Shown here piece by piece: positions 34,385 to 44,589 of a DNA stretch of 64,000 nt (position 1 is its first letter; each line of letters starts with the position of its first letter). The position numbers and the translations under genes are program-made. The DNA is from Tropicibacter sp. Alg240-R139 (GTDB lineage: Bacteria > Pseudomonadota > Alphaproteobacteria > Rhodobacterales > Rhodobacteraceae). The DNA lies in contig NZ_UNRA01000002.1 in assembly GCF_900537075.1 (NCBI RefSeq), forward strand, positions 62,001 to 126,000, in the 5' to 3' direction. The notes beneath the pieces were generated by a model. It was not told the origin of the DNA. It made no database searches and was given only the letters and a program-made list of their open reading frames with translations.

Positions 34385-34758
34385 GGAATGGCCCTTTCGA
34401 TGGCGGCCTTGGTGGCCGCTGGGTCGGCTTGGTATTTTATCAGGTGTTTGTCGCCGGGCTTGGTCACGACCTGAACGTAGCTGCCCATGATGTTGACCTT
34501 ATCTATAATGCTCAGTGCCACGCGGCGTGGACCAGGGCCGACCAGGTCATCGCCCTCGATGGTCCAGACAAAGTTCAATTCTTCAGAGGCCAAGTACCAG
34601 CCGCGCAAGACAATGGCGGCCAGACCTGCCGGGGCGCCGGTCCAGGCATAGGGGTTGCCCATCAGCCACAACACAAGCATCGCGCCAGCCATGGCTGCGG
34701 CGGCCATCCAGGTGTGGCTGCGGATATAGGCGCTGCGGTTGGCGGGAAATTCGGTCAT
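34381..34758 (-). CDS. Small membrane protein, PH-like, in the pyrB operon
   Basis: A 125-residue protein with two adjacent hydrophobic helices (about 17-52: WMAAAAMAGAMLVLWLMG and PAGLAAIVLRGWYL) and a C-terminal soluble part (FVWTIEGDDLVGPGPRRVAL) that looks like a small bacterial PH domain. The ATG at 34758 gives a four-base overlap with the gene before it, and its stop overlaps the PyrC'-like gene by four bases. Function unknown. Confidence 0.75.
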   Translation of the reverse strand: MTEFPANRSAYIRSHTWMAAAAMAGAMLVLWLMGNPYAWTGAPAGLAAIVLRGWYLASEELNFVWTIEGDDLVGPGPRRVALSIIDKVNIMGSYVQVVTKPGDKHLIKYQADPAATKAAIERAIP

Positions 34759-35282
34759 AGCAGCACCTTGAGCAGAACAAGCGTGATCACAAGAGAAAGC
34801 CCAACCAGAATGGTCAGGGCCAATTGTCGCGTCCGTCGTCCCTCGGCCGTGCCAGCGGGCTGTTTCGCGGAGTAGGGGGCTGCGCTGGACGTTTGGATCG
34901 GCTCGGCTGACCAATCCGTACCGTCTTCGGTGTAGATGCCGATCAAGTTGAAACCATCACCCGGAGCAAGCTCGGCCTCGTTCCCACAAAATGCTTTGCT
35001 GCGCATGAGCAGAACCCAACCTTTGATTGCGTCCAGCGCGAGCTTGTCCAATTGCGCAGGGTCAACACCGCAACCTTCAGACAGGTAGCCAAAAAGCCCC
35101 AAGTCTTCCAAGTCTGTGACAGGAAATACTTTGACCTGTTCGTCATCCAGCGGCGCGATTTTCAACACCTGCGCCACAGCGCCTGGTTCTTGCAGAAATC
35201 GGGCCTGCTCGGGGTGCATATCCAGCGCAAACAGGCGCAGAATGCGTTGTTCACCCTTGCGGATATGCAGCGGGTTGCTCAT
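34755..35282 (-). CDS. Tail-anchored hypothetical protein in the pyrB operon
   Basis: A 175-residue protein. A soluble N-terminal domain (about 1-120: [39 protein letters not shown]) with two cysteines is followed by a polar linker and one C-terminal membrane helix ([19 protein letters not shown]). I do not recognise a named family. It overlaps pyrB and the next gene by four bases each, so production is coupled to aspartate transcarbamoylase. Confidence 0.75.
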   Translation of the reverse strand: MSNPLHIRKGEQRILRLFALDMHPEQARFLQEPGAVAQVLKIAPLDDEQVKVFPVTDLEDLGLFGYLSEGCGVDPAQLDKLALDAIKGWVLLMRSKAFCGNEAELAPGDGFNLIGIYTEDGTDWSAEPIQTSSAAPYSAKQPAGTAEGRRTRQLALTILVGLSLVITLVLLKVLL

Positions 35283-36214
35283 GCGGCGGTGGTCAGGTTG
35301 CGGGCCAGCAGCTCCATCGCGGCCATGCGGACGGCGACGCCCATCTCGACCTGCTCTTGGATGACCGAGCGGTTGATGTCGTCGGCTAGAGTGCCGTCAA
35401 TCTCGACGCCCCGGTTCATTGGGCCGGGGTGCATGACGATGGCGTCGGGTTTGGCGAGGCTGAGTTTCTCGACGTCCAGCCCGTAGCGATGATAATACTC
35501 GCGCTCTGACGGAATGAATCCCCCGTCCATCCGCTCGCGTTGAAGGCGCAGCATCATGACCACGTCGACGTCCTTTAGACCCTCGCGCATGTCGTCATAG
35601 ATCTCGGCGCCGAACTCGGCGAATTGACCGGGGACCAGTGTCGGGGGCCCGATCAGGCGAATGCGGTTTTCCATCTTGCCCAGCAGGAAAAGGTTCGAGC
35701 GCGCAACGCGCGAATGTGCAACATCCCCACAGATCGCGATGTTCAATCGATGCAGACGCCCCTTGGCGCGGCGGATCGTCAATGCATCCAGCAGGGCCTG
35801 CGTCGGGTGTTCGTGCTTGCCATCGCCCGCGTTCAACACGGCGCAGTTCACCTTTTGCGCCAACAGGTCCACTGCGCCCGAATGCGGGTGCCGCACCACC
35901 AGCAGATCGGGGTGCATCGCGTTCAGCGTCATCGCCGTATCGATCAGTGTCTCGCCCTTTTTGATCGAGCTGGCCTGCATCGCCATGTTCATCACATCCG
36001 CACCCAGGCGCTTGCCGGCAATCTCGAAACTCGCCTGCGTGCGGGTCGAGTTCTCAAAGAACATGTTGATTTGCGTTAGCCCCGCCAGCACATCGGCGTG
36101 TTTGCTCGATTGCCGGTTCAGATCCACGTAAGTCTCGGCCAGATCCAAGATCGCGGTGATGTCACTTTGGGAAAGCTGTTCGATGCCAAGAAGGTGACGG
36201 TGCGCAAAACTCAT
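35279..36214 (-). CDS. pyrB: Aspartate carbamoyltransferase catalytic subunit
   Basis: PyrB joins carbamoyl phosphate and aspartate in pyrimidine synthesis. The 311-residue protein has the carbamoyl-phosphate site STRTQASFE, the second motif [12 protein letters not shown] and [12 protein letters not shown]. No pyrI is present, consistent with the class that pairs with dihydroorotase or its inactive homologue. It starts an operon of six genes in which every junction overlaps by one to four bases: pyrB, two membrane proteins, the PyrC'-like protein, plsY and a small protein. Confidence 0.95.
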   Translation of the reverse strand: MSFAHRHLLGIEQLSQSDITAILDLAETYVDLNRQSSKHADVLAGLTQINMFFENSTRTQASFEIAGKRLGADVMNMAMQASSIKKGETLIDTAMTLNAMHPDLLVVRHPHSGAVDLLAQKVNCAVLNAGDGKHEHPTQALLDALTIRRAKGRLHRLNIAICGDVAHSRVARSNLFLLGKMENRIRLIGPPTLVPGQFAEFGAEIYDDMREGLKDVDVVMMLRLQRERMDGGFIPSEREYYHRYGLDVEKLSLAKPDAIVMHPGPMNRGVEIDGTLADDINRSVIQEQVEMGVAVRMAAMELLARNLTTAA

Positions 36215-36287
36215 GGGCTGGACTCCGGTCTGACATTTTCAGCGCTTATAGAAAGGTCGCTCGGTCGGGGCAATACGCAAGCGGGCG

Positions 36288-36866
36288 CTATTGAGACGCA
36301 CATCCGCCCTCTGGCAAGCACTGTTCGCCGGGCTTACACCATTTGCCAAAGCCGCAGTCGATTGCATTGATCGGGACGCATCCGCGGGCCTTGGAGCATT
36401 TGAAACCGGGGCGGCATTCGGATTCCGTGTCCTCGCACTGATACCAACCCGGCGAAGAACATCCGCCACCCGGCAAACAGCCCGTTGTGGGATCGGCGCC
36501 CGGAACTTTGAGCTGTTCCTGATCCGTGTTTCTACGGCAGTCGCCACTCGCGGTGCAGGTCGTTCCTGGTGGGCAGATCTTACCGTTGCCACATTGGCTT
36601 GATCCATGGGCCGAACAACTCAATCCGCCATTGACGCAAAGTTGCCCGCGGGGGCAGGACCGGCCACCGCCGCAATAGGTGCCGCCAAGTGGGACGCAAT
36701 GCCCGTCCCAGCTGCAGGTGCTGCCGACACGACAGCAATTGCGAAAACCGCATTGTTGTGTGCCGACGGGGCATTCTGACCGGGTGCCCCCCAATGGATT
36801 GCCCAACTGAGCTTGGGCCGCAGTGCCAAAGAAAATAGCCAGACAGAGGAACAGAAACCGCAACAT
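36288..36866 (-). CDS. Secreted cysteine-rich protein with five four-cysteine modules
   Basis: A 192-residue exported protein. A signal peptide covers residues 1-19 ([18 protein letters not shown]). The mature part has 24 cysteines, roughly one in seven residues. They fall into five modules of the form C-x5-6-C-x5-C-x5-6-C, for example [13 protein letters not shown] and [13 protein letters not shown]. An even number of cysteines suggests full disulfide pairing after export. I do not recognise a named family; resemblance to granulin- or EGF-like repeats is only in spacing. The ATG at 36866 is chosen; the frame to 36902 approaches the divergent glycosylase gene. Downstream it ends 73 bases before the pyrB start. 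Confidence 0.8.
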   Translation of the reverse strand: MLRFLFLCLAIFFGTAAQAQLGNPLGGTRSECPVGTQQCGFRNCCRVGSTCSWDGHCVPLGGTYCGGGRSCPRGQLCVNGGLSCSAHGSSQCGNGKICPPGTTCTASGDCRRNTDQEQLKVPGADPTTGCLPGGGCSSPGWYQCEDTESECRPGFKCSKARGCVPINAIDCGFGKWCKPGEQCLPEGGCASQ

Positions 36867-36949
36867 CGCAGCGATGGTCGGACAACGATCAATCGGTGAC
36901 AAGTGGTAATCCGCTTTCCCCTGCCGCTGGGCAGGGTAGAGTGTGCGCT

Positions 36950-37714
36950 ATGGAATCGGCATTGGACTATCACACGGCGCGGACCCTGCTGGAATGGCAG
37001 GTAGAACTGGGCGTGTCCGAAACCATCGGGGACAGCCCGGTGGACCGATATAGCTTGCCAGATAAAGCGACCAAACCGAAGAAAGCCAAAGCAGAGCAGA
37101 TCGTACCTGCAAAACCCAGGGACGTTGACCCGGTCGACATTGCGCGCCGCGCGGCCAAGGCGGTGACGTCACTGGAACACCTACAAGCGGCGATGGCGGC
37201 GTTTGAACTTTGCGAGCTTAAGAAAGGCGCGCGCAACCTGGTGTTTGCCGACGGCAACCCCGAGGCGCGTGTGATGATCATCGGCGAAGCTCCGGGTCGG
37301 GATGAGGACCGCGAAGGTCGGCCATTTGTTGGTCGCGCGGGCCAATTGTTGGACCGAATGCTGGAGGCCATCGACCTTAGCCGCGAAAGCTCGGTCTACG
37401 TCACCAATGTGTTGCCTTGGCGCCCGCCGCAGAATCGCGATCCGCGGCCTGATGAAATTGGCATGTTGAAACCGTTTCTGGAACGGCATGTGGAACTGGT
37501 GAAGCCTGAAGTCTTGGTACTTATGGGCAATATCAGCTGTCAGGCGGTGCTGGCAAAACGCGGCATTACTCGACTACGGGGTAAATGGGATACGGCTCTG
37601 AACCTGCCCGCGATACCCATGTTCCATCCTGCCTATTTGCTGCGTCAACCGCAGGCCAAGCGTCAAGCCTGGGCTGATCTGCTGGAACTAAAGGCTAAGC
37701 TGATGGGCAGCTGA
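36950..37714 (+). CDS. Uracil-DNA glycosylase, family-4-like, with reduced Fe-S ligands
   Basis: A 254-residue base-excision enzyme. The active-site motif GEAPGRDED (near 112-120), [13 protein letters not shown] and the leucine/histidine loop HPAYLLRQP (near 226) are those of family 4. Only C88 of the four Fe-S ligands of classical family 4 enzymes is visible: the CxxC pair reads FELC, the third position LPWRPP and the fourth EIGMLKPF. So the cluster is probably absent. A poorly conserved basic N-terminal extension (about 40-60, [10 protein letters not shown]) precedes the domain. I choose the ATG at 36950. moaB follows after 25 bases. Confidence 0.85.
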   Translation: MESALDYHTARTLLEWQVELGVSETIGDSPVDRYSLPDKATKPKKAKAEQIVPAKPRDVDPVDIARRAAKAVTSLEHLQAAMAAFELCELKKGARNLVFADGNPEARVMIIGEAPGRDEDREGRPFVGRAGQLLDRMLEAIDLSRESSVYVTNVLPWRPPQNRDPRPDEIGMLKPFLERHVELVKPEVLVLMGNISCQAVLAKRGITRLRGKWDTALNLPAIPMFHPAYLLRQPQAKRQAWADLLELKAKLMGS

Positions 37715-37739
37715 GTCGAGACTACCGAAAGGCCCTTAA

Positions 37740-38282
37740 ATGTCGCGCATCGACGAAACCACGGATTTCATCGCCACCCGGATTGCAGTGCTCACTGTAT
37801 CGGACAGCCGTTCGCTAGAGGATGATCGGTCCGGTCAGGTGCTGGTTGATAGGATCGGCCAGGCTGGTCACGTACTGGCAGATCGCAAAATCTTGCGCGA
37901 TGAACGGGCCGAGATCGCTGATCAGTTGCGGGCCTGGGTGGCGGACTCTGAAATTGATGTCGTAATCTCGACCGGTGGGACGGGCCTGACCGGGCGGGAT
38001 GTGACGGTCGAAGCGCACCGGGATGTCTATGAAAAGGAAATCGACGCTTTCGGGACGGTATTCACCATCGTGTCCATGCAAAAGATCGGCACGTCTGCAG
38101 TGCAATCGCGCGCCACGGGTGGGGTCGCCGGGGGCACCTATCTGTTTGCGCTGCCCGGCAGTCCGGGGGCCTGTAAGGACGCTTGGGACGAGATCCTGGT
38201 CAAACAACTGGATTACCGTCATCGCCCCTGCAACTTTGTCGAGATTTTTCCACGATTGGACGAACATCAGCGACGGAAGTAG
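37740..38282 (+). CDS. moaB: Molybdenum cofactor biosynthesis protein B
   Basis: A 180-residue MoaB/Mog fold protein that adenylates molybdopterin before molybdenum insertion by MoeA. Motifs are LTVSDSRSLEDDRSG, STGGTGLTGRDVT and FALPGSPGACKDAWDE. The length and the N-terminal arm favour MoaB over MogA. It follows the glycosylase gene and lies far from moaDE and from mobAB-moeA. Confidence 0.9.
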   Translation: MSRIDETTDFIATRIAVLTVSDSRSLEDDRSGQVLVDRIGQAGHVLADRKILRDERAEIADQLRAWVADSEIDVVISTGGTGLTGRDVTVEAHRDVYEKEIDAFGTVFTIVSMQKIGTSAVQSRATGGVAGGTYLFALPGSPGACKDAWDEILVKQLDYRHRPCNFVEIFPRLDEHQRRK

Positions 38283-38321
38283 ACTAGAACCCCGTTACAC
38301 CCGGGATAACTGCCTTGTGGC

Positions 38322-38349
38322 TTGGCAATGCCGTTGGCGTTGCTAGATT
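38322..38349 (+). promoter_or_regulatory. Candidate sigma70-type promoter of the RND efflux operon
   Basis: TTGGCA at 38322-38327 and TAGATT at 38344-38349 are separated by 16 bases, close to the -35/-10 consensus. It lies about 45 bases upstream of the membrane-fusion protein gene. Prediction only. Confidence 0.4.
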
Positions 38350-38391
38350 ATGGGTATGACAGCAACAAGCGACCGAGACAGGGTAAACTAG

Positions 38392-39846
38392 ATGCGTTTT
38401 CTGCGACAAAGCCTGGTTGGGGTATTTCTGGCGTCAATGACGCTGGCGCTTTTGCTTTATGCCGGACAGTTGGTGATGGGCGCGGTGCAAAGCCGCTTGA
38501 CCAATGAGAAAAAGCCACCACAGGCCCGAGAACGCGTGTTTGCCGTCAACGTGCAGCGGGCCGAGTTTGGAACTGTCGTGCCCGAGCTGGAGGCTTTTGG
38601 TCAGGTGCAAAGTCGTCGCACGCTGGAACTGCGCGCAGCCTCTGCTGGTCGCGTGGTTGAACTGGCCGAAAATGTCGAAGAAGGCGGTGTTGTCCACGCG
38701 GGGGAGGTGTTGATCCGTATCGACCCGGCCGACGCGCAATCGGCGTTGGACCGGACAGAATCGGATTTGCTGGATGCTCAGGCCGAAGAGCGTGACGCTG
38801 AACGAACTCTGGATCTGGCGCGCAATGAATTGCAGGCTGCCAAGGATCAATCAGAACTGAGGGATCGCGCACTGAAGCGACAACAGGATCTGGCTGAGCG
38901 TGGCGTGGGCACCGCAGCCGCCGTAGAAACAGCCGAGCTCGCAGCGGCCTCGGCCCGGCAAGCGGTTCTGGCCCGGCGCATTGCCGAGGCACAGGCCGAA
39001 GCGCGGGTGGATCAGACCATCACGCGACTGGCGCGCGCGCAGATCGCACTGGACGCAGCCAAGCGGGACTTGACTGAAACCACCATCAAGGCCCGGTTCG
39101 ACGGCACCCTGTCCGGGGTGCATCTTGTCGAGGGGCGGCTTGTATCGGCAAACGAAAAACTGGCCGAGCTTGTAGACCCCAAGGCGTTAGAGGTGGCGTT
39201 TCGTGTCTCGACGACACAATATGCGCGGTTGTTGGATGATGATGGTCGTTTGATCAATGCCACGGTGATCGCCTCTCTGGATGCCGCCGGATCGAACCTG
39301 CTCGCGCGGGGAACGATCAGCCGTGACAGCGCAGCTGCGGGAGAAGGGCAGTCGGGTCGTTTGATTTTTGCTCGGCTGGACGCGGCCCTTGGGTTCAAAC
39401 CTGGGGATTTTGTGACCGTGTCCGTCGAAGAACCTCCGTTGGATGGGGTCGCGCGCCTGCCGGCCTCGTCTTATGCAGCGGATCGTACTGTGTTAGTTGT
39501 TGGAGCCGACGACAGATTGGAAACGCTTAAAGTGCAACTGGTTCGGCGTCAGGGTGATCATGTGCTCTTGCGTGGCGAAGGTCTGGAAGGACGCGAAGTG
39601 GTTGTCGGGCGTACGCCGCTTTTGGGCGCCGGTATCCGGGTCCGCCCGCTGCGCGAGGAGGCCGAGGCAGAACCGGCTGCATCAATGCTGGAACTGACAG
39701 ACGAGCGCCGTGCCAAGCTGGTGGCCTTTGTCGAGAACAACCAGCGCATGCCGAACGAGATGAAGGAGCGCGTCTTGGCGCGATTGGCCGAAGCCAAGGT
39801 GCCTGTCGCCTTGGTGCAACGGATCGAAGCCCGGATGGGGGGGTAA
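38392..39846 (+). CDS. RND efflux periplasmic adaptor (membrane fusion protein)
   Basis: A 484-residue HlyD/AcrA-type adaptor. An N-terminal membrane anchor (about 8-26, GVFLASMTLALLLYAGQLV) is followed by the lipoyl/biotinyl half-motifs, a long coiled-coil hairpin rich in Ala, Glu and Gln (about 120-220), and a beta-barrel. It joins the inner-membrane pump encoded next to an outer-membrane channel, which is not in this window. A C-terminal helix (ELTDERRAKLVAFVENNQRM) extends it beyond the usual length. The stop is six bases before the pump gene. Confidence 0.88.
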   Translation: MRFLRQSLVGVFLASMTLALLLYAGQLVMGAVQSRLTNEKKPPQARERVFAVNVQRAEFGTVVPELEAFGQVQSRRTLELRAASAGRVVELAENVEEGGVVHAGEVLIRIDPADAQSALDRTESDLLDAQAEERDAERTLDLARNELQAAKDQSELRDRALKRQQDLAERGVGTAAAVETAELAAASARQAVLARRIAEAQAEARVDQTITRLARAQIALDAAKRDLTETTIKARFDGTLSGVHLVEGRLVSANEKLAELVDPKALEVAFRVSTTQYARLLDDDGRLINATVIASLDAAGSNLLARGTISRDSAAAGEGQSGRLIFARLDAALGFKPGDFVTVSVEEPPLDGVARLPASSYAADRTVLVVGADDRLETLKVQLVRRQGDHVLLRGEGLEGREVVVGRTPLLGAGIRVRPLREEAEAEPAASMLELTDERRAKLVAFVENNQRMPNEMKERVLARLAEAKVPVALVQRIEARMGG

Positions 39847-39852
39847 TCCGTC

Positions 39853-42800
39853 ATGGCCCGCGAGATCCCCGAAGTCGCCAGCGGACTGTTCAGCTATTTC
39901 ACCCGCCACCGCACGGCGGCCAACTTACTGTTGGTCGTGCTGCTGGTGCTGGGGGCCGCTGCCATGCCCAATATGCGGGCGCAGTTTTTTCCCGATGTGA
40001 TTGTCGAGAACGTCAATGTGGATGTCACGTGGGAGGGCGCAGGCCCTGAAGACGTCGACAGCGCCATTGTTCAGGTTCTGGAACCGACGATGTTGGCGGT
40101 GGATGGTGTTGAAAGCACAACATCGACGTCGCGCGAAGGGCGCGCCTCGCTGAGGCTGGAGTTTGAGCCGGGCTGGGAAATGGCCCGCGCCCAGGACGAT
40201 GTGCAATCTGCTGTCGATGCGATCACAACCCTGCCCGATGATGCAGAAGACCCGACCGTGCGCCGGGGCGCTTGGCGCGACCGAGTGACAGATGTGGTCA
40301 TCACCGGGCCAATTGATCCCAGTCAATTGGGGCTGTTCACTGATGAATTTGTGGTGCGCCTGTTCGAGGTCGGTGTGACCCGCACCACGATCCGGGGCGT
40401 TGCGGCACCGCGTACGATTGTCGAGGTGCCATCGGCTCAGCTGATCTCGAACGACGTCAGCATGACCGACATTGCATCGGCCATCTCGGCTGAGGTGGAC
40501 GCGGACCCTGCAGGCGACGTGGCCGGGGCCAATGCGCGGGTGCGCACCGGGGTGGCCAAACGCACGCCCGAGGACATCGAGGGGATCGTGCTGCGGTCTA
40601 ATGCGGACGGTTCGAAGTTGACGATCGGAGACGTTGCCACGATCCGGGTCGAAGGCGTGAACCGCATCCGCAGTTATTTCGTTGATGAACACCCGGCCAT
40701 GTCGATCCGCATCGACCGCTCGGACGGGGGGGACGCAATCCGCATTCAACGCATTGTCGAAGATGTGGTGGACGAGATGCAGCTGAGCCTGCCGCAGGGT
40801 GTTACGATCGAGCTGATCAGAACCCGCGCCGAGGCTATCACCGGGCGTTTGAACATTCTGGTCGACAACGGGTTGATGGGGCTTGGCCTTGTGGTCTTGC
40901 TGCTCTTCCTGTTCCTCAACGCGCGTATCGCGTTTTGGGTGGCCGCGGGTATCCCTGCGGCCATGTTTGCCGCGATTGCGCTGATGTACATTGGTGGCCT
41001 GACCATCAACATGGTCTCACTTTTTGGTCTGATCATCACTCTGGGGATTGTGGTGGACGATGCCATTGTCGTCGGAGAGCATGCGGATTTCAGGGCGCGG
41101 CGGCTAGGCGAACATCCAGTTGTCGCCTCGGAACGCGCTGCGCGGCGAATGGCGATGCCGGTATTTGCGGCAACCCTGACCACAATCATTGCCTTTTTCG
41201 GGCTCACGGTTGTCGGTGGACGCTTTGGCGAGTTGATCCGCGATATTCCTTTCACTGTGATTGCCGTTCTGGCAGCCTCGCTTGTTGAATGCTTCCTGAT
41301 CCTGCCCAACCACATGAGCCACGCGATCGCGCATTCGGCCAAGGAACATTGGTACGACATGCCCAACCGGGTGGTGAACCGAGGTTTTCGCTGGGTGCGC
41401 GATCACCTGTTCCGCCCATTAATGGCCTGGGTTGTCTGGGCACGCTATGTGGTGCTGGCGGGCGCGGTGGTTATTCTGGCCAGCCAAATCGCCTTGTTCA
41501 TTCAGGGCGACGTCAAATGGCGATTCTTCAACGCACCTGAACGGGGCTCGGTCACCGGTAACTTTGCTATGGTCGAAGGGGCTACGCGGGCTGACACTTT
41601 GGAAATGATGCGCGAAATGCAGCGCGCGACCGAGGAGTTGGGCAAGCAGTACGAAGAACGTTATGGCCGCAATCCGCTGGACTATGTCCTGGCCGAAATT
41701 GGTGGCAATGCAGGGCGGGGTCTGTCGGGTGTCGATACCAAAGACAAGGACCTGCTGGGCGGCATCTCGATCGAATTGATTGATGCAGACCTACGGCCCT
41801 ATTCCAGCTTTGCATTTGTGGGCGAGCTACAGGATTTCGTAACCCGGCTTCCGCTGGTCGAAACGGTCAGCTTCCGGGGCTGGCGTTCAGGCCCGGGTGG
41901 CGATGCACTGGACGTGCAGTTTTACGGTGCCGAGGTTACAACGCTGAAAAAGGCGTCCGAGGATTTGCAAACTGCATTGCTGCGCTATCCCGAAGTGTCG
42001 GCGGTTGAGGATAACCTGGCCTATGACAAGGAAGAGGTGGTGCTGGACCTGACCGCGCAGGGGCAGGCTCTTGGCTTTACCATCGAAACGCTGGGTCGGG
42101 CGCTTAGATCCCGCTTGAACGGGATCGAGGCGGCGACCTATCCCGACGGCCCCCGCAGCGCCGAGATTCGCGTGGAACTGCCCGAAGGCGAGCTGACCGC
42201 TGATTTCCTGGAGCGTACTTTGATGCGTACCCCACAAGGCGTCTATGTGCCGCTGGCCGACATCGTGAGCGTTGATCAGCGCACCGGCTTTTCAACCGTG
42301 CGCCGCGAGAATGGCGTGCGGCAGGTGTCAGTGACGGGCGACATTTCCGAGGATGATCCGGCGCGTGCCGAAGAGATCAACCGAGCGCTAAGTGAAGAGA
42401 TTCTGCCAAAGATCGCCAGCGAACGTCAGGTCGAATGGCGCATGTCAGGGCTCAGCGAGCAGGAGGACGAATTCTTGAACGACGCCCGCACCGGCCTGAT
42501 ACTGTGTCTGACAGGCATCTATCTGGTGTTGGCTTGGGTCTTTGCCAGCTGGACGCGGCCCTTGGTGGTCATGGCGATCATTCCCTTTGGCCTAGTTGGC
42601 ACGATCTGGGGCCACTACCTGTGGGAAGTGCCACTGAGCATGTTCACCGTGGTGGGCCTGCTGGGCATGACGGGGATCATCATCAATGACTCGATTGTTC
42701 TGGTCACGACCATTGATGAGTACGCGCAGGAACGAGGGCTGACGCCGTCGATCATTGATGGGGCCGCTGACCGTTTGCGCCCGGTGATGCTGACCACATT

Positions 42801-43251
42801 GACCACCGTGTTGGGGCTCGCTCCGCTGATGTACGAGCAATCGCAACAGGCGCAGTTCCTAAAACCTACTGTGATCACGTTGGTTTATGGCCTAGGGTTT
42901 GGCATGTTCCTTGTCTTGCTTGTGGTTCCGGCCCTGGTTGCTATTCAGCGCGATGTCTCTCGTCCGCTGACTGCGATGCGCCGTGCGATGCGGGGCCCAG
43001 ATCGCCGAGTGCGCGGTGTGGTTTATCTGGCGTGGACCGCGATGCTGGCTTGGCTGGGCACAACAATGGTTTGGCCACTGTTTAACGGCGTGCTGCCACC
43101 TCAACTCAGTGCAATCGCACCTGTGTTAACTGGATTCTCCGTCCTGCAGGCCGGAATGGTGCTGTTTTTCTTGGGGGCTTTGATCATCATGATTGTCGCC
43201 ATGATTTTGGGCCTTGTGATCCTTGCGCGTGGGTCTACATCGCGCGCTTAA
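39853..43251 (+). CDS. RND-family efflux pump, inner-membrane transporter
   Basis: A 1132-residue RND permease with the usual twelve transmembrane layout and two large periplasmic loops. The first helix starts near residue 20 ([20 protein letters not shown]), and the TM4 region [19 protein letters not shown] carries the paired aspartates of the proton relay. The second half has [19 protein letters not shown] at the matching helix. It resembles AcrB/MdtB relatives that export drugs or toxic compounds; the substrate is unknown. It is longer than AcrB (about 1050), because of a C-terminal extension with two extra hydrophobic spans. Its 3' end overlaps the convergent Nudix gene by 17 bases. Confidence 0.92.
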   Translation: MAREIPEVASGLFSYFTRHRTAANLLLVVLLVLGAAAMPNMRAQFFPDVIVENVNVDVTWEGAGPEDVDSAIVQVLEPTMLAVDGVESTTSTSREGRASLRLEFEPGWEMARAQDDVQSAVDAITTLPDDAEDPTVRRGAWRDRVTDVVITGPIDPSQLGLFTDEFVVRLFEVGVTRTTIRGVAAPRTIVEVPSAQLISNDVSMTDIASAISAEVDADPAGDVAGANARVRTGVAKRTPEDIEGIVLRSNADGSKLTIGDVATIRVEGVNRIRSYFVDEHPAMSIRIDRSDGGDAIRIQRIVEDVVDEMQLSLPQGVTIELIRTRAEAITGRLNILVDNGLMGLGLVVLLLFLFLNARIAFWVAAGIPAAMFAAIALMYIGGLTINMVSLFGLIITLGIVVDDAIVVGEHADFRARRLGEHPVVASERAARRMAMPVFAATLTTIIAFFGLTVVGGRFGELIRDIPFTVIAVLAASLVECFLILPNHMSHAIAHSAKEHWYDMPNRVVNRGFRWVRDHLFRPLMAWVVWARYVVLAGAVVILASQIALFIQGDVKWRFFNAPERGSVTGNFAMVEGATRADTLEMMREMQRATEELGKQYEERYGRNPLDYVLAEIGGNAGRGLSGVDTKDKDLLGGISIELIDADLRPYSSFAFVGELQDFVTRLPLVETVSFRGWRSGPGGDALDVQFYGAEVTTLKKASEDLQTALLRYPEVSAVEDNLAYDKEEVVLDLTAQGQALGFTIETLGRALRSRLNGIEAATYPDGPRSAEIRVELPEGELTADFLERTLMRTPQGVYVPLADIVSVDQRTGFSTVRRENGVRQVSVTGDISEDDPARAEEINRALSEEILPKIASERQVEWRMSGLSEQEDEFLNDARTGLILCLTGIYLVLAWVFASWTRPLVVMAIIPFGLVGTIWGHYLWEVPLSMFTVVGLLGMTGIIINDSIVLVTTIDEYAQERGLTPSIIDGAADRLRPVMLTTLTTVLGLAPLMYEQSQQAQFLKPTVITLVYGLGFGMFLVLLVVPALVAIQRDVSRPLTAMRRAMRGPDRRVRGVVYLAWTAMLAWLGTTMVWPLFNGVLPPQLSAIAPVLTGFSVLQAGMVLFFLGALIIMIVAMILGLVILARGSTSRA

Positions 43252-43660
43252 GCGCCAAATCCAAAAGGTCGGCAACACGCGCGCTCATTGGTAGGTCGCC
43301 TGCCTGAACCACCTCAAAGGGCACCCATTTCACGTCGGCAATTTCGTCCACCACGCGCGGGGTGCCTTCGACAAAAGAACACAGCACGCCTACAAGCAGG
43401 TAATGCGTAACGGTCTGACCCGTCTTGTCTTGCCGGATAAGATCATAGTTCGTTAGGTACTCCACCGGATCAGCGATGACGCTGGTTTCCTCGCGCAGCT
43501 CACGGGTGGCGGCAGTCAACGCGGTTTCACCCCATTCGACGTGACCACCGGGAAAACCCCACAATCCAGCATCAGGCTGTTTCTTGCGTTGCGCCAACAA
43601 AACATGGCCGTCTCGGATGACGACGGCCAAAGCGCCCAGTTTGGGGATTGGTGAGGTCAT
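43235..43660 (-). CDS. Nudix hydrolase
   Basis: A 141-residue pyrophosphohydrolase. The Nudix box G-x5-E-x7-REUxEE is intact as [20 protein letters not shown]. Nearby GLWGFPG is the usual lead-in strand. Substrates of such short Nudix enzymes are nucleotide or sugar diphosphates; this one cannot be narrowed further. It ends inside the RND pump stop region, with tail-to-tail overlap of 17 bases, and is downstream of the DsbD-alpha-like gene, three bases away. Confidence 0.88.
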   Translation of the reverse strand: MTSPIPKLGALAVVIRDGHVLLAQRKKQPDAGLWGFPGGHVEWGETALTAATRELREETSVIADPVEYLTNYDLIRQDKTGQTVTHYLLVGVLCSFVEGTPRVVDEIADVKWVPFEVVQAGDLPMSARVADLLDLALKRAM

Positions 43661-43663
43661 GCG

Positions 43664-44467
43664 CTAGCCCGGCGTGCAACCCTGGATGTCGACACTATGC
43701 GCCCCACCCAGAACTGTTAGGCGAATCTCGGACCGATCAATCGCAAAGGCATTGCCGCCGTCGCTGATCAGCTCGGCGGTTGAGGTTAGAACATTTCCCT
43801 CGCGCCGCGTTTGTGACTCGGACGCCCAAAGCGATGGGTCGCCCGGTTCGATGATCATCATCTCGGACCCGCCGGTCGACGGCAGGCGCACTTTGGCCTC
43901 GATCTTCATCCCGTCCTTGGTGGGGGACAGGCGGCACGTAGCGGATTTCACGCCTGCCTCGCGTGCCGAATAGGGTTGGGCGGCAAGGGCCGCTGCAATT
44001 GCCGGGTTCCGACCTGCAGTCGCGTTTAGATCGTGGTTGAACTTCAGCTGACCGGGAACGCAGATGTCACTGCACACACCAAACAACATCTGCCCTTTCA
44101 ATTGCACCGGTTTGCCGGCGCGCTTTGGCGTAATCTCGACCGGCAGGATCAACTGGTTTTCATAACCGATGGTGCGCAGCCCGTTCTGATCAAAGACCTT
44201 GGGCGAGGGCCAGGTGAACGATACCTCTCCCACGTTGCGCGATCCGCGCCAATCGAACTGTGGCGGGATGCCTGCATCACCAGGCGCGCGCCAATAGGTT
44301 TTCCACCCATCGGCCAGGGTCATCTTGATCGCTCCAATATATGTGCCGCGTTCAGTTTGGCCGCCGTCCAGAATTTCCAGCTGAACAATGTCATCCAACC
44401 CACCAACCTGGGCGGAAGAGAGAGAAGGAACAGTCAGGCAAGCGGCCAAGGCAACAAATTTAAGCAT
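43664..44467 (-). CDS. Periplasmic thiol protein like the alpha domain of DsbD
   Basis: A 267-residue exported protein. A signal peptide covers residues 1-20 (FVALAACLTVPSLSSAQ). The beta-sandwich of the DsbD N-terminal domain follows: YWRAPGDAGIPPQFDW and LFGVCSDICVPGQL, with the active cysteine pair in the C-x3-C form. A third and fourth cysteine lie in TCRLSP and the terminal QGCTPG. In E. coli this domain is fused to a membrane electron conduit; here it stands alone, as in CcdA-linked or ScsB-like systems. The membrane partner is not adjacent. It is co-directional with the Nudix gene. Confidence 0.8.
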   Translation of the reverse strand: MLKFVALAACLTVPSLSSAQVGGLDDIVQLEILDGGQTERGTYIGAIKMTLADGWKTYWRAPGDAGIPPQFDWRGSRNVGEVSFTWPSPKVFDQNGLRTIGYENQLILPVEITPKRAGKPVQLKGQMLFGVCSDICVPGQLKFNHDLNATAGRNPAIAAALAAQPYSAREAGVKSATCRLSPTKDGMKIEAKVRLPSTGGSEMMIIEPGDPSLWASESQTRREGNVLTSTAELISDGGNAFAIDRSEIRLTVLGGAHSVDIQGCTPG

Positions 44468-44589
44468 GTCTACTAGATGCTCTCTTCAACGCTGAAATCC
44501 AAGTCACGTTCGGGTTAGCCAGGAAAATTTCCCCTGTTTGTGACCTGGGGTCTTGCGCCCTCGCTGGGGCGTGTCCATTCTTGAAGTAG

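Noticed and set aside
39925-40749. 274-codon minus-strand ORF
   Set aside because: It is antisense to the RND pump.
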